Below, piece after piece: positions 15,538 through 22,801 of a stretch of 22,801 nucleotides of DNA (position 1 is its first letter; each line of letters starts with the position of its first letter). Below the pieces are notes generated by a model, which worked only from the letters and a program-made list of their open reading frames with translations, was not told the origin of the DNA and did not search any database. Source of the stretch: an uncultured Eubacteriales bacterium. GTDB lineage: Bacteria; Bacillota; Clostridia; Christensenellales; Christensenellaceae. Location: contig CAJJPW010000009.1 in the NCBI GenBank assembly GCA_905193725.1, positions 1 through 22,801 of the forward strand, read 5' to 3'. Position numbers and translations under genes: made by a program.

Positions 15538-16617
15538 ATGAAATCTATTTTTGACCACATTGACTTAGGAGGGGTTCCGCTGCAAAATAGGGCGGTGCGC
15601 TCAGCAACACACGAGGAAATGGCGGATGAAGATGGGCACATCACCCCAGAGCTCTTTTCCCTTTATGGAGAGTTGGCGGAAGGGGGAGTAGGGCTGATTA
15701 TTACTAGTTATACTAATGTGCTGAAAGAAGGACAGCCAGCTCCAAAGATGATGGGTATGTTTGACGACAGTTTTCTCGAGGAGAATCAACAACTCACCTC
15801 TATGATTCATCATCGGGGCAAGGCGAAGGTGTTCAGCCAAATTGTATATGGTGGATCTTCTACCAATTATAATTTGGATTCGGGACGGACGATTTTGGGC
15901 CCATCTGCGGTGAAAAACCCCGCTGGTGTGACACCTAAGGAGGGCACGAAAGAAGATATTGTGATGCTGCAACAGGCATTTGCCGATAGCGCTGTGCGAG
16001 TCAAAAAAAGTGGATTTGATGGAGTACAGTTGCACTTTGCCCATGGATATGGACTTAGCCATTGGCTTACGCCGTTTTTCAATCGCAGGACAGATGAATA
16101 CGGCGGCAGTATTCAAAATAGAGCCAGAATGTTGTTAGAGGTATTTGAAAAAGTGCGCCAGGCGGTGGGAGAGGAGTTTCACATCTCCTGTAAGATCAAC
16201 AGCATGGACTTCCACGACCAAGGCCTCACTTTAGAAGATTGCATCTATGTCTGTAAAAAACTCGATGAGCTAGGCATTGATTCCATTGAGGTAAGCGGAG
16301 GCAGCCCGGTAGCGCCGCCAGAAGGACATTTAATTCGCAAAGGCGCGGTAAAGCCATATCTGCTGGAAAATGCGAAAGCCATTGCCAGAGAGGTATCTGT
16401 CCCGGTGATTTCAGTGGGAGGATATCGGGAGTTTGAGGATGTAGAAGACGCCCTGAATCAGTCGGACATTGCGGCGATCTCCTTTAGTAGGCCATTGCTG
16501 CGGGAGCCAGATCTCATTGCCAGATGGCAGTCGGGAGATCACACAAAGTCCAAGTGCATCTCCTGCAATGGATGTATGAGTAACCGGCAAGCAGGACTGT
16601 GTAAACTGCGCAAATAA
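15538..16617 (+). CDS. NADH:flavin oxidoreductase, old yellow enzyme family with Fe-S cysteines
   Basis: A 359-residue FMN TIM-barrel enzyme of the old yellow enzyme/2,4-dienoyl-CoA reductase N-terminal family. The substrate-binding and barrel motif HFAHGYGLSHWLTPFFNRRT (166-185), followed by DEYGG, is diagnostic. Near the end of the barrel, C340, C343, C346 and C355 (CISCNGC...C) could hold a [4Fe-4S] cluster as in 2,4-dienoyl-CoA reductase, but the protein stops right after them and lacks the FAD/NAD(P)H domain of those larger enzymes. Electrons must therefore come from NADH directly, from ferredoxin or from another partner. It has its own ribosome binding site (AGGAGGAG) and is closed by a strong terminator, so it is probably a single-gene transcript. 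Likely substrates are activated C=C bonds; the exact one is unknown. Confidence 0.88.
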   Translation: MKSIFDHIDLGGVPLQNRAVRSATHEEMADEDGHITPELFSLYGELAEGGVGLIITSYTNVLKEGQPAPKMMGMFDDSFLEENQQLTSMIHHRGKAKVFSQIVYGGSSTNYNLDSGRTILGPSAVKNPAGVTPKEGTKEDIVMLQQAFADSAVRVKKSGFDGVQLHFAHGYGLSHWLTPFFNRRTDEYGGSIQNRARMLLEVFEKVRQAVGEEFHISCKINSMDFHDQGLTLEDCIYVCKKLDELGIDSIEVSGGSPVAPPEGHLIRKGAVKPYLLENAKAIAREVSVPVISVGGYREFEDVEDALNQSDIAAISFSRPLLREPDLIARWQSGDHTKSKCISCNGCMSNRQAGLCKLRK

Positions 16618-16629
16618 TGAAATATTGTG

Positions 16630-16657
16630 AAAAAAGAGCCTACTGAGGCTCTTTTTT
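16630..16657 (+). terminator. Rho-independent terminator after the flavin oxidoreductase
   Basis: Perfect 12-bp arms AAAAAAGAGCCT (16630-16641) and AGGCTCTTTTTT (16646-16657) around an ACTG loop, 12 nt past the stop codon. Confidence 0.95.
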
Positions 16658-16748
16658 GTATGTGAAAACAATACGGCAAAGTGCCAGTGGAAATGCAAGA
16701 AGGAAATAGAGGATTGTCTTTTATGAAATGAATAAGAGCGGAAAATTC

Positions 16749-16783
16749 AATTAGTTGACTATTCAACTAATTGGAGATATAAT
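16749..16783 (+). promoter_or_regulatory. marR-MATE promoter with overlapping palindromic operator
   Basis: The -35 TTGACT (16755-16760) and -10 TATAAT (16778-16783) are 17 nt apart, close to a perfect sigma-A promoter. A perfect dyad AATTAGTTGA (16749-16758) / TCAACTAATT (16763-16772), 10-bp arms with a 4-nt centre, covers the -35 box and most of the spacer. A repressor bound there would block RNA polymerase. The adjacent MarR protein is the obvious candidate and would thus repress itself. Confidence 0.8.
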
Positions 16784-16816
16784 ATAGAACGGCGATCAGA
16801 CAGGGAGGTGTGCGGG

Positions 16817-17290
16817 GTGAAGCAATATCACCACACTTTTTTAAAGTACATCTCTGTGATACAGAGAAACTACTATAAGTATATGGACATGAAAATGGGA
16901 AGAGGGAAAATCGGCTGTGGCCAGTACTTTTTCCTCACGTATGTCTATGAGCGAGATGGCATCTCCATGTACGACTTAGCAAAAATCGGCCATTTTGATA
17001 AAGGAACGGTTACCAAAGCGGTTCAAAAGTTGGCGGAAAACGGATATATTGTCATCCAAGTGGATGAAAAAGATAGACGCATCAAACACCTTCATGTCAC
17101 GGAAAAAGCGCGTGAAGTGGTGGAAAGAGTCTATCAAGCAAGCTATCAGTGGAAGGACATGTTACTCAGCAATTTAACGGAACAAGAAGAGACAATTTTA
17201 ACGGAAAATCTCAAGCAGATGGCAGAGGAGTCCTGCAAAGTGATCGGCGAAATGAATGAAGAGAAGGGGGAAAAGAGAAGTGGAAAGTGA
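16817..17290 (+). CDS. MarR-family transcriptional regulator
   Basis: A 157-residue winged-helix repressor. The DNA-binding core includes GISMYDLAKIGHFDKGTV (helix-turn-helix) followed by TKAVQKLAENGYI and the wing VDEKDRRIKHLHVTEKA, whose D-x-R-x motif is characteristic of MarR proteins. N- and C-terminal helices would form the dimer. I chose GTG 16817 because GGGAGG (16803-16808) is 8 nt upstream; GTG 16808 overlaps that site. The gene overlaps the start of the efflux gene, and a dyad operator lies over its promoter, so it very likely controls itself and the pump in response to a small toxic ligand. Confidence 0.92.
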   Translation: MKQYHHTFLKYISVIQRNYYKYMDMKMGRGKIGCGQYFFLTYVYERDGISMYDLAKIGHFDKGTVTKAVQKLAENGYIVIQVDEKDRRIKHLHVTEKAREVVERVYQASYQWKDMLLSNLTEQEETILTENLKQMAEESCKVIGEMNEEKGEKRSGK

Positions 17291-18722
17291 AGTAGCAGAA
17301 AGTCAAATAAGAGAAGGGGAAAAGAACCCCTTAGGGTATCAACCCATTGGGAAATTACTCATTACATTTTCAGTACCTGCGATTATCTCCTGTTTGATCA
17401 ACTCGCTCTATAACATTGTAGACCAGATATTTATCGGGCAAGGTGTAGGGTATCTGGGAAACGCGGCGACAACGGTGGCGTTCCCGATTATGACCATTCT
17501 TTTGGCATTTGCCACGTTAGTAGGTGCGGGATCTAGCGCTTATGCAGCGATACGGCTAGGAGAAAAGCGAGAGGAAGAAGCGGAAAAGACGCTGGGCAAT
17601 GCCCTTACTATCACGGTGATTATCAGCGTAGTGCTTATGGCGGTAGGCCTAATTTTTTTGCAGCCAATGCTCCGCGCTTTTGGTGCGACGGACAAAATAA
17701 TGCCTTACGCCATAGACTATACTTTGGTAATCTTACTGGGTACACCGTTTAATATGGTCAGTGTGGTGCTCTCCAATTTAGCCAGAACGGATGGACATCC
17801 TAGGTTATCTCTTTATGGAATGTTGATTGGGGCGATCTTAAATGCTATCCTAGATCCGATCTACATTTTTATATTTGGATGGGGCGTAACGGGTGCGGCA
17901 ATTGCCACCATTACTTCTCAGCTGATTTCGGCAATCGTCCTGTTGCAGTACTTTCTGCGCCCTGCCAAAAAGCCCATCCATATGAGGCTCAAAACATCTA
18001 ATTTAAAGTTAGGCAAGAAAAGAGTGGGACGTTTTTTGACGCTAGGCATTTCCTCGGGCATCACCCAATCAGTGGCGTGTATCATGCAGATCGTCATGAA
18101 CAATTCACTGGTAGCCTATGGAAACCAGAGCAGTATTGGGGGCGATGTAGCCTTAAGTGCCATGGGCATTGTGATGAAAATCGCCATGATTATGGCCGCC
18201 TTTGGGATTGGCGTGGGCATTGGGGCACAGCCCATTTTGGGATACAACAGAGGCGCTTGTCACTACAGCCGCATTAAGAAGACCTATGGAATTGCGGTGA
18301 TTTTGGCAACGGCGATGATCTTTGTCTGCTGGATAGTCTGTCAGGTGATCCCGGGGCCGATTATCAGCATCTTTGGGCAGGAGGATGCGAACTTTACGGA
18401 TTTTGCCATTAAATGCCTGAGGATCTATCTGTTCAGCATATTCTGTGCGGGCTTTCAGATTGTATCCACCACATACTTCCAGGCCACGGGGCAGCCGCTC
18501 AAGGCGTCTATTTTATCCATGTTGCGGCAGCTCTTACTGCTCATCCCGCTGATCTTGATTTTGCCGCTGTTTATGGGGTTGGATGGAATTTTGTATTCAG
18601 CACCTATTGCCGATGCGGCTTCAGCGGTGATCGTCGCATTCTTCATTGTACCGGAAATGCGCAAGTTAAACCAAAAAGTGCGAGAGGAGAAAGAGATGGC
18701 AGCAGAAAAGGCAACTGCCTAA
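17280..18722 (+). CDS. MATE-family multidrug efflux transporter
   Basis: A 480-residue inner-membrane protein with about twelve hydrophobic segments in two similar halves, the layout of MATE (NorM/DinF-type) antiporters that expel drugs or metabolites using Na+ or H+ gradients. Family features visible are the start PIGKLLITFSVPAIIS, YNIVDQIFIGQGVG in the first helices, and GIGVGIGAQPILGYNRGA at the start of the second half. GTG 17280 is preferred because AAGGGGG lies about 10 nt upstream; it overlaps the marR stop by 11 nt. ATG 17256 is in frame but without a ribosome binding site. The overlap implies translational coupling with the regulator. The exported compound is unknown. Confidence 0.93.
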   Translation: MESEVAESQIREGEKNPLGYQPIGKLLITFSVPAIISCLINSLYNIVDQIFIGQGVGYLGNAATTVAFPIMTILLAFATLVGAGSSAYAAIRLGEKREEEAEKTLGNALTITVIISVVLMAVGLIFLQPMLRAFGATDKIMPYAIDYTLVILLGTPFNMVSVVLSNLARTDGHPRLSLYGMLIGAILNAILDPIYIFIFGWGVTGAAIATITSQLISAIVLLQYFLRPAKKPIHMRLKTSNLKLGKKRVGRFLTLGISSGITQSVACIMQIVMNNSLVAYGNQSSIGGDVALSAMGIVMKIAMIMAAFGIGVGIGAQPILGYNRGACHYSRIKKTYGIAVILATAMIFVCWIVCQVIPGPIISIFGQEDANFTDFAIKCLRIYLFSIFCAGFQIVSTTYFQATGQPLKASILSMLRQLLLLIPLILILPLFMGLDGILYSAPIADAASAVIVAFFIVPEMRKLNQKVREEKEMAAEKATA

Positions 18723-18778
18723 CGCTGCTGGTTTTTGCCTCAATCAGAGAAAATCTGTGTTATAGCATCAAAAAACGA

Positions 18779-18812
18779 GAGAGCGTGGAGATCTGCGACT
18801 CTCCCTTTTTTT
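18779..18812 (+). terminator. Rho-independent terminator after the MATE gene
   Basis: GAGAGCG (18779-18785) pairs with CG-A-CTCTC (18796-18803, one bulged A), followed after CC by seven T (18806-18812). The rest of the gap to the next promoter (18813-18982) holds no gene I can support. Confidence 0.75.
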
Positions 18813-18982
18813 GGAGTAAAAGGAATTCGAGGAGGGAAACGTACCTGTTTGGAAATAGATGGACCTCAATGCCAGGGCTACGATTGCACAGTTGCCGACG
18901 ATATTGTAGAGAAAACAAGAACAGCTTTTGAGATGGAGCGCTAGGTATCAAAAATTTTTATTTTTTCTTTCATAATTTATGA

Positions 18983-19035
18983 TATAATCTATTGTAGGTA
19001 AGTATACGAGCCGTGGGGATGCCATGGGCGTATAC
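18983..19035 (+). promoter_or_regulatory. Promoter -10 box and stem-loop leader of the DUF1385-prmC-prfA operon
   Basis: A consensus TATAAT is at 18983-18988 within a T-rich tract; no good -35 box is seen at the usual distance. The transcript would begin near 18995 and fold at once: GTATACG (19002-19008) pairs with CGTATAC (19029-19035), and inside it CCGTGG (19011-19016) pairs with CCATGG (19022-19027) with one G-U pair. The stem would sit at the 5' end of the mRNA, 35 nt before the likely TTG start. A protective or regulatory leader is inferred. Confidence 0.5.
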
Positions 19036-19070
19036 GAATGAATGAAACATTTGAGCGAGGGAATGTAACA

Positions 19071-20255
19071 TTGAAAAAATCAAATATTGGCGGCCAAGGT
19101 GTGCTGGAAGGGGTCATGATGCGTTCGCCCCAATGGAGCGGAATGGCTGTGAGAAAACAAAATGGATCCATAGCCACTTGGAAAAAGGAGAACTCCTCTG
19201 CCACGACGAAAAATAAATTTTTGGGACTGCCTATCGTAAGGGGCGTGGTGTCCTTTGTGGAGATGCTGGTAAATGGGGTAAAAACCATTACTGAGTCGGC
19301 AAAGATGTACGACGAATCTGCTGCAGAGGAGATGGAACCCAGCAAATTTGAAAAATTTTTGGCAAAAAAGACGGGCAAAGACGCCATGGACATCATGATG
19401 GGATTTGCCGTGGTAATTGCGGTAGTGTTGGCTGTAGTGATCTTTTTCATCGTGCCCACTGCCATTACTAATCTCTTTAAGGGGATCGTGCAAGCGCCAA
19501 TTTTGCTCAACTTGATTGACGGTGTCATTCGACTGATGATCTTCATGGGATATCTGCTGCTGGTTACCTGTACCAAGGATATTAAGCGACTGTTTATGTA
19601 CCACGGGGCAGAGCACAAAGTCATCAACTGCTTTGAATCCGAGGCGGAGATGACGGTGGAAAATGCCAGAAAGCAGAGCAGGCTACATCCTCGGTGTGGG
19701 ACCAGCTATTTGCTTATCGTCATGGTGATTTCCATCTTGGTATTTGCACTGTTGGGATGGAGCGACGCATGGTATTTGCGGTTCGGTTTGCGCATCATCT
19801 TACTGCCGTTTATTGCAGGTCTTTCTTATGAAGTGCTCAAACTGGCAGCAAAATACGAGAATCGGTTTGTGAGGATTGTCCGCGCACCGGGCATGGCGCT
19901 GCAGCGGCTCACCACAAAGGAACCGGACGATTCCATGTTGGAGATCTCCCTCATCGCTTTCTTTATAGCGGAAAATGAGAAATCCCCAGAGGAGATGGAG
20001 AGCCTCATTCAGCAGTATACCCATCTAAAACAGCAGCCGAAACCTCAGGAAGAGAACGAGGGCGAGCAAATGGCTGTTGAACCTACACTGGAAAACGCAA
20101 AGGCAGCCGCCAAACAGCAACCTGAGACGGTGGAAAAGGCCGAGGGGGTAATGGAAGAGAACCAGCAAGAGGGAAGAGATTCTCAGATGGCTGCGGAGGA
20201 AAAAGTAGGGAAAGGGTCAGCAGAGCCTATGGGAAAAGTACAGGAGTCCATTTGA
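19071..20255 (+). CDS. DUF1385 family membrane protein (YqhQ-like)
   Basis: A 394-residue integral membrane protein of unknown function, resembling Bacillus YqhQ. Family signatures are the N-terminal NIGGQGVLEGVMMR, YHGAEHKVINCFE (177-189) and HPRCGTS (206-212). Hydrophobic helices are at about 108-130, 150-167, 213-229 and 238-252. From residue 320 on, the tail is Glu/Gln/Lys-rich and low in complexity, longer than usual for the family as far as I know. I chose TTG 19071 because GAGGGA (19057-19062) is 8 nt upstream and the protein then begins MKKSNIGGQ; ATG 19038 is in frame but follows the leader stem without a ribosome binding site. The gene overlaps or abuts prmC, and the order DUF1385-prmC-prfA is common in Clostridia. 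Confidence 0.85.
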   Translation: MKKSNIGGQGVLEGVMMRSPQWSGMAVRKQNGSIATWKKENSSATTKNKFLGLPIVRGVVSFVEMLVNGVKTITESAKMYDESAAEEMEPSKFEKFLAKKTGKDAMDIMMGFAVVIAVVLAVVIFFIVPTAITNLFKGIVQAPILLNLIDGVIRLMIFMGYLLLVTCTKDIKRLFMYHGAEHKVINCFESEAEMTVENARKQSRLHPRCGTSYLLIVMVISILVFALLGWSDAWYLRFGLRIILLPFIAGLSYEVLKLAAKYENRFVRIVRAPGMALQRLTTKEPDDSMLEISLIAFFIAENEKSPEEMESLIQQYTHLKQQPKPQEENEGEQMAVEPTLENAKAAAKQQPETVEKAEGVMEENQQEGRDSQMAAEEKVGKGSAEPMGKVQESI

Positions 20256-20257
20256 GT

Positions 20258-21100
20258 ATGGATCGAAGACAGCTGCTGGCAGATATCACGCGGGAGTTGA
20301 GAGAGCATCAAGTGGCTGAACCGGAGGTGATCGCAAAACACCTGGCCAGCAGCATACTGGATTGTTCGCTGAGTGATTTATATGTATATGGCCATGAACG
20401 GGTAGGCCAAAGAGATATAGAGCGATTGGAAGAGTGTGTAGGGCAGCTCATTCAAGGGGTGCCACTAGCCTATGTGCTGGGGGAGCGCTATTTTATGGGC
20501 CTGCGCTTTACAATTACGCCAGATGTGCTCATCCCCAGACAGGATACCGAACTGGTATGTGAAACTGCACTGGAGTGGATCAAGCGAAAAGGATACCAAA
20601 GCGGGCTAGACCTTTGTTGCGGTTCGGGTGCAATCGGCGTCAGCTTGGACGTCTATGGGCCGGAGAGCTTACAGTCCATCCAAGGCGTGGATATTAGCCA
20701 AAAGGCAGTGGAGCTAGCGAACCAGAATGGCAAAGCAAACGGGGCTAAGCGTTTTTGGGCATACCAGAGCGACCTTTTTGCGCGAATAGAGAATAAGTTT
20801 GACTTTATCGTATCCAATCCTCCCTATATTGGAGAGGCAGAATATCAGACGCTGGATCCCTTGGTGCGAGAAAACGAGCCGAGACTGGCGCTAGTGGCAG
20901 AGAGAGACGGATACGAGTTTTATGAGAAAATTATCAAAAGGGCAGGGGATTATCTGCACAAAGGTGGCCTGCTCTTATTTGAAATAGGATATCAACAAAA
21001 GGACAGGGTGATGGAATTGATGAGGCAACAGGGATATGCTGATATCTGCTGTAAGCAGGATTACGCGGGCAATGACCGTGTGGTCATGGGATTTTTGTAG
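20258..21100 (+). CDS. prmC: Peptide chain release factor N5-glutamine methyltransferase
   Basis: A 280-residue SAM-dependent methyltransferase that methylates the glutamine of the GGQ motif in release factors 1 and 2. The catalytic NPPY is at 187-190 (VSNPPYIGEAEY). The SAM motif I is DLCCGSG at 118-124, a variant of the usual DLGTGSG. An N-terminal helical substrate-recognition domain and the segment IPRQDTE (the usual IPRPETE in slightly altered form) precede it. ATG 20258 has AGGAG (20242-20246) 11 nt upstream; TTG 20252, which overlaps the DUF1385 stop, is an alternative. Its substrate gene prfA follows, a standard pairing. Confidence 0.95.
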   Translation: MDRRQLLADITRELREHQVAEPEVIAKHLASSILDCSLSDLYVYGHERVGQRDIERLEECVGQLIQGVPLAYVLGERYFMGLRFTITPDVLIPRQDTELVCETALEWIKRKGYQSGLDLCCGSGAIGVSLDVYGPESLQSIQGVDISQKAVELANQNGKANGAKRFWAYQSDLFARIENKFDFIVSNPPYIGEAEYQTLDPLVRENEPRLALVAERDGYEFYEKIIKRAGDYLHKGGLLLFEIGYQQKDRVMELMRQQGYADICCKQDYAGNDRVVMGFL

Positions 21101-21141
21101 AAAACATAGAGGATATAATCACAGCGAAGAGTGCGCTTGAA

Positions 21142-21208
21142 TAGGTGTGGGAAAACACCTAAATTGCTGGCGAGAAGGGCGACTCTGTGAAGGAAGGGCG
21201 GCTCTGTG
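21142..21208 (+). repeat. Hairpin and 15-bp direct repeat in the prmC-prfA gap
   Basis: The 227-nt gap holds a perfect hairpin TAGGTGT (21142-21148) / ACACCTA (21155-21161) with loop GGGAAA. It is followed by AAGGGCGACTCTGTG (21175-21189), repeated at 21194-21208 with one change (A to G). No T-run follows the hairpin. No gene is seen in the gap. Confidence 0.6.
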
Positions 21209-21327
21209 GAGTGATAAGGGTTAGCGGAAGACAGGACGGTTAGAAAGGCCAAGCTGTCGTTTTCATCGTATGGTAGGACAACCAAAAGGAAAAGAAGAAA
21301 ATTAAGTTTTGAAGAGGGACGAAAAAT

Positions 21328-22398
21328 ATGTTTGAAAAATTAGATCATATAAAGAAAAAATATGAAGAGCTGAGCTTAGAGCTCTCCAAGGCGGAGGTCA
21401 TTCAAAATCAGGAGCTCTTTCGGGAGCTGGCCAAAGAACATGCATCTCTAGAGGAGACGGTGCAGGCCTACGATAGGTATTTACAGCTCAAGCAGCAGGC
21501 AGAGGATTTAAAGGAGATGTTGCAGACAGCGGATGATCCAGAAATGGTAGAGATGATCAAGGAGGAGCAGGAAGATACCCGAAAAGGTATGGAAAACCTC
21601 GAGCAGGAATTGCGCACGCTCTTGCTTCCCAAAGACCCGAACGACGATAAAAACGTCATTTTGGAAATTCGTGCGGGAACAGGTGGAGAAGAGGCAGCCC
21701 TCTTTGGACAGAACCTGCTGAGAATGTATACCAGGTATGCAGAGCGAACGGGGTATAAAATGGAGGTGCTGTCCTCCAACTATACAGAGCTGGGGGGCGT
21801 CAAGGAAATCGTCATCGCCATTAAGGGAAAAGGGGCGTTTTCTCGGCTGAAGTACGAAAGCGGCGTGCATAGAGTGCAGCGGGTGCCAGAGACTGAATCC
21901 CAAGGCAGAGTGCACACCTCGGCAGCTACTGTAGCAGTATTGCCAGAGGCGGAGGACATTGACATTAAAATTGAGCCAGGTGATATTCGGGTGGACGTGT
22001 TCCGTGCCGGCGGCCACGGAGGCCAGTGTGTCAATACCACGGACTCGGCAGTCCGCATTACCCACCTGCCTACAGGATTAGTTGCCACCTGTCAGGATGA
22101 AAAATCCCAGCTGAAAAATAAGGAGAAGGCCATGAAGGTCCTGAAGGCGCGGCTCTACGATATGACCAAAAACAAGGCGGAAGAGGAGTACGCGCAAAAT
22201 AGAAAAAACCAAATTGGCAGTGGAGACAGAAGCGAGCGGATTCGCACCTATAATTTCCCGCAAGGGAGGGTTACAGACCACCGGATTTCCCTCACACTCT
22301 ATAAGTTAGAGGCATTTTTAGATGGGGATTTAGATGAGATGATAGACGCGCTGATTATGGCCCAAAGAGAACAGGAACTCACCAGCCAAGGGGTATAA
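21328..22398 (+). CDS. prfA: Peptide chain release factor 1
   Basis: A 356-residue class I release factor that recognises UAA and UAG stop codons and triggers peptide release. The peptidyl-transferase motif GGQ is at 231-233 ([19 protein letters not shown]). The codon-reading PxT motif is P187-E-T189 ([15 protein letters not shown]), which marks RF1 rather than RF2 (SPF). Length is normal and there is no frameshift site like that of RF2. ATG 21328 follows GAAGAGGGA. It is the target of the PrmC methyltransferase encoded upstream. Confidence 0.97.
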   Translation: MFEKLDHIKKKYEELSLELSKAEVIQNQELFRELAKEHASLEETVQAYDRYLQLKQQAEDLKEMLQTADDPEMVEMIKEEQEDTRKGMENLEQELRTLLLPKDPNDDKNVILEIRAGTGGEEAALFGQNLLRMYTRYAERTGYKMEVLSSNYTELGGVKEIVIAIKGKGAFSRLKYESGVHRVQRVPETESQGRVHTSAATVAVLPEAEDIDIKIEPGDIRVDVFRAGGHGGQCVNTTDSAVRITHLPTGLVATCQDEKSQLKNKEKAMKVLKARLYDMTKNKAEEEYAQNRKNQIGSGDRSERIRTYNFPQGRVTDHRISLTLYKLEAFLDGDLDEMIDALIMAQREQELTSQGV

Positions 22399-22486
22399 TC
22401 TATCACTCAAAAGCCTATGATAGAACATATTGGGCTTATTTGGGGAATAAGTATTAGTAAAACCATTGGCAAAGTAGGAGTGAATT

Positions 22487-22801
22487 ATGGACTATCTGTA
22501 TTCAGCGCTGGCTGGATGTATTGTAGGGGCAGTGGGCACCTGTGGTGGTGCAGCGCTTTCCTTTTTGGTGAAAAAGTCCAACAACCGGCTTTCCGCAATT
22601 CTCATGGGCATTTCCGCTGGCACGATGCTGGCGGTAGTATTCTTTGACATGTGGCCGGAGTCTTTTGAGATGTCGGGCTGGGCGCCTTGCATCATTTCCA
22701 CGGCAATCGGCGCAATATTTGTACACGCTGTGCACCTGATTCTCCCCCATGACAGAGAAAGTGCAACGAGCAAAAGGATAAGCAAAGGAGTAGGGGCTAA
22801 G
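22487..22801 (+). CDS. ZIP-family metal transporter (3' partial)
   Basis: The frame starts at ATG 22487 with TAGGAG upstream and is still open at the last base, giving the first 105 residues. Two early membrane helices are visible: LAGCIVGAVGTCGGAALSFL, then ILMGISAGTMLAVVFFDMWPES. The second matches the second helix of bacterial ZIP/ZupT transporters (G.aaG.ml...f..l.PE), which carry Zn2+ and other divalent metals into the cytoplasm. A third helix (APCIISTAIGAIFVHAVHLI) and a short charged loop follow. The family call is good; metal specificity cannot be judged from the part present. Confidence 0.75.
   Translation, partial: MDYLYSALAGCIVGAVGTCGGAALSFLVKKSNNRLSAILMGISAGTMLAVVFFDMWPESFEMSGWAPCIISTAIGAIFVHAVHLILPHDRESATSKRISKGVGAK

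Noticed and set aside
18735..18944. Open frame of 69 residues between the MATE gene and the DUF1385 promoter
   Set aside because: It runs through the terminator stem, lacks a ribosome binding site, and overlaps an equally open frame; no family features.
22417..22647. 76-residue open frame after prfA
   Set aside because: It is out of frame with the partial ZIP gene starting at 22487, which has a ribosome binding site and membrane helices typical of its family.

Overview
The window reads as a chromosomal segment of an anaerobic, low-to-mid GC Bacillota, most likely a clostridial amino-acid or organic-acid fermenter. The reasons are oxygen-sensitive enzymes (a glycyl radical enzyme, an Fe-S/FAD dehydratase, an aldehyde:ferredoxin oxidoreductase), strong AGGAGG-type ribosome binding sites, frequent TTG/GTG starts and Rho-independent terminators. 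All genes lie on the + strand. The genus cannot be fixed from the sequence.

Region 1 (1-2003): the 3' end of a glycyl radical enzyme with an atypical radical loop (RMGGL where RVxGY is usual), its radical-SAM activase with two ferredoxin-type clusters, a terminator-like hairpin, and an FCD-type GntR regulator.

Region 2 (2204-12525): a nearly complete 4-hydroxybutyrate fermentation module. In order: a zinc alcohol dehydrogenase of unknown substrate, 4-hydroxybutyrate dehydrogenase, 4-hydroxybutyryl-CoA dehydratase, 4-hydroxybutyrate CoA-transferase, a two-subunit transketolase, thiolase, crotonase and 3-hydroxybutyryl-CoA dehydrogenase. Together these can take succinate semialdehyde through 4-hydroxybutyrate, 4-hydroxybutyryl-CoA, crotonyl-CoA, 3-hydroxybutyryl-CoA and acetoacetyl-CoA to acetyl-CoA. 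Terminators after the dehydratase and after the transketolase split the pathway into at least three transcripts. No succinyl-CoA reductase or GABA transaminase is present, so the source of succinate semialdehyde is open. I propose, as inference only, that the glycyl radical enzyme and/or the zinc dehydrogenase supply it.

Region 3 (12538-14817): a MoaD/ThiS-like sulfur carrier ending in GG, then a tungsten-type aldehyde:ferredoxin oxidoreductase with its own promoter-like sequence and a 9-bp leader stem. It may oxidise an aldehyde from the module and reduce ferredoxin.

Region 4 (14818-18812): a gene-poor stretch of about 0.7 kb with a TATAAT box and a structured element, then an Fe-S old-yellow-enzyme-type flavin oxidoreductase, then a MarR-MATE efflux pair with a 10-bp-arm operator overlapping its own -35 box.

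Region 5 (18983-22801): housekeeping genes. A DUF1385 membrane protein with a stem-loop leader, prmC (release-factor glutamine methyltransferase), prfA (release factor 1), and the start of a ZIP-family metal transporter that runs off the end.
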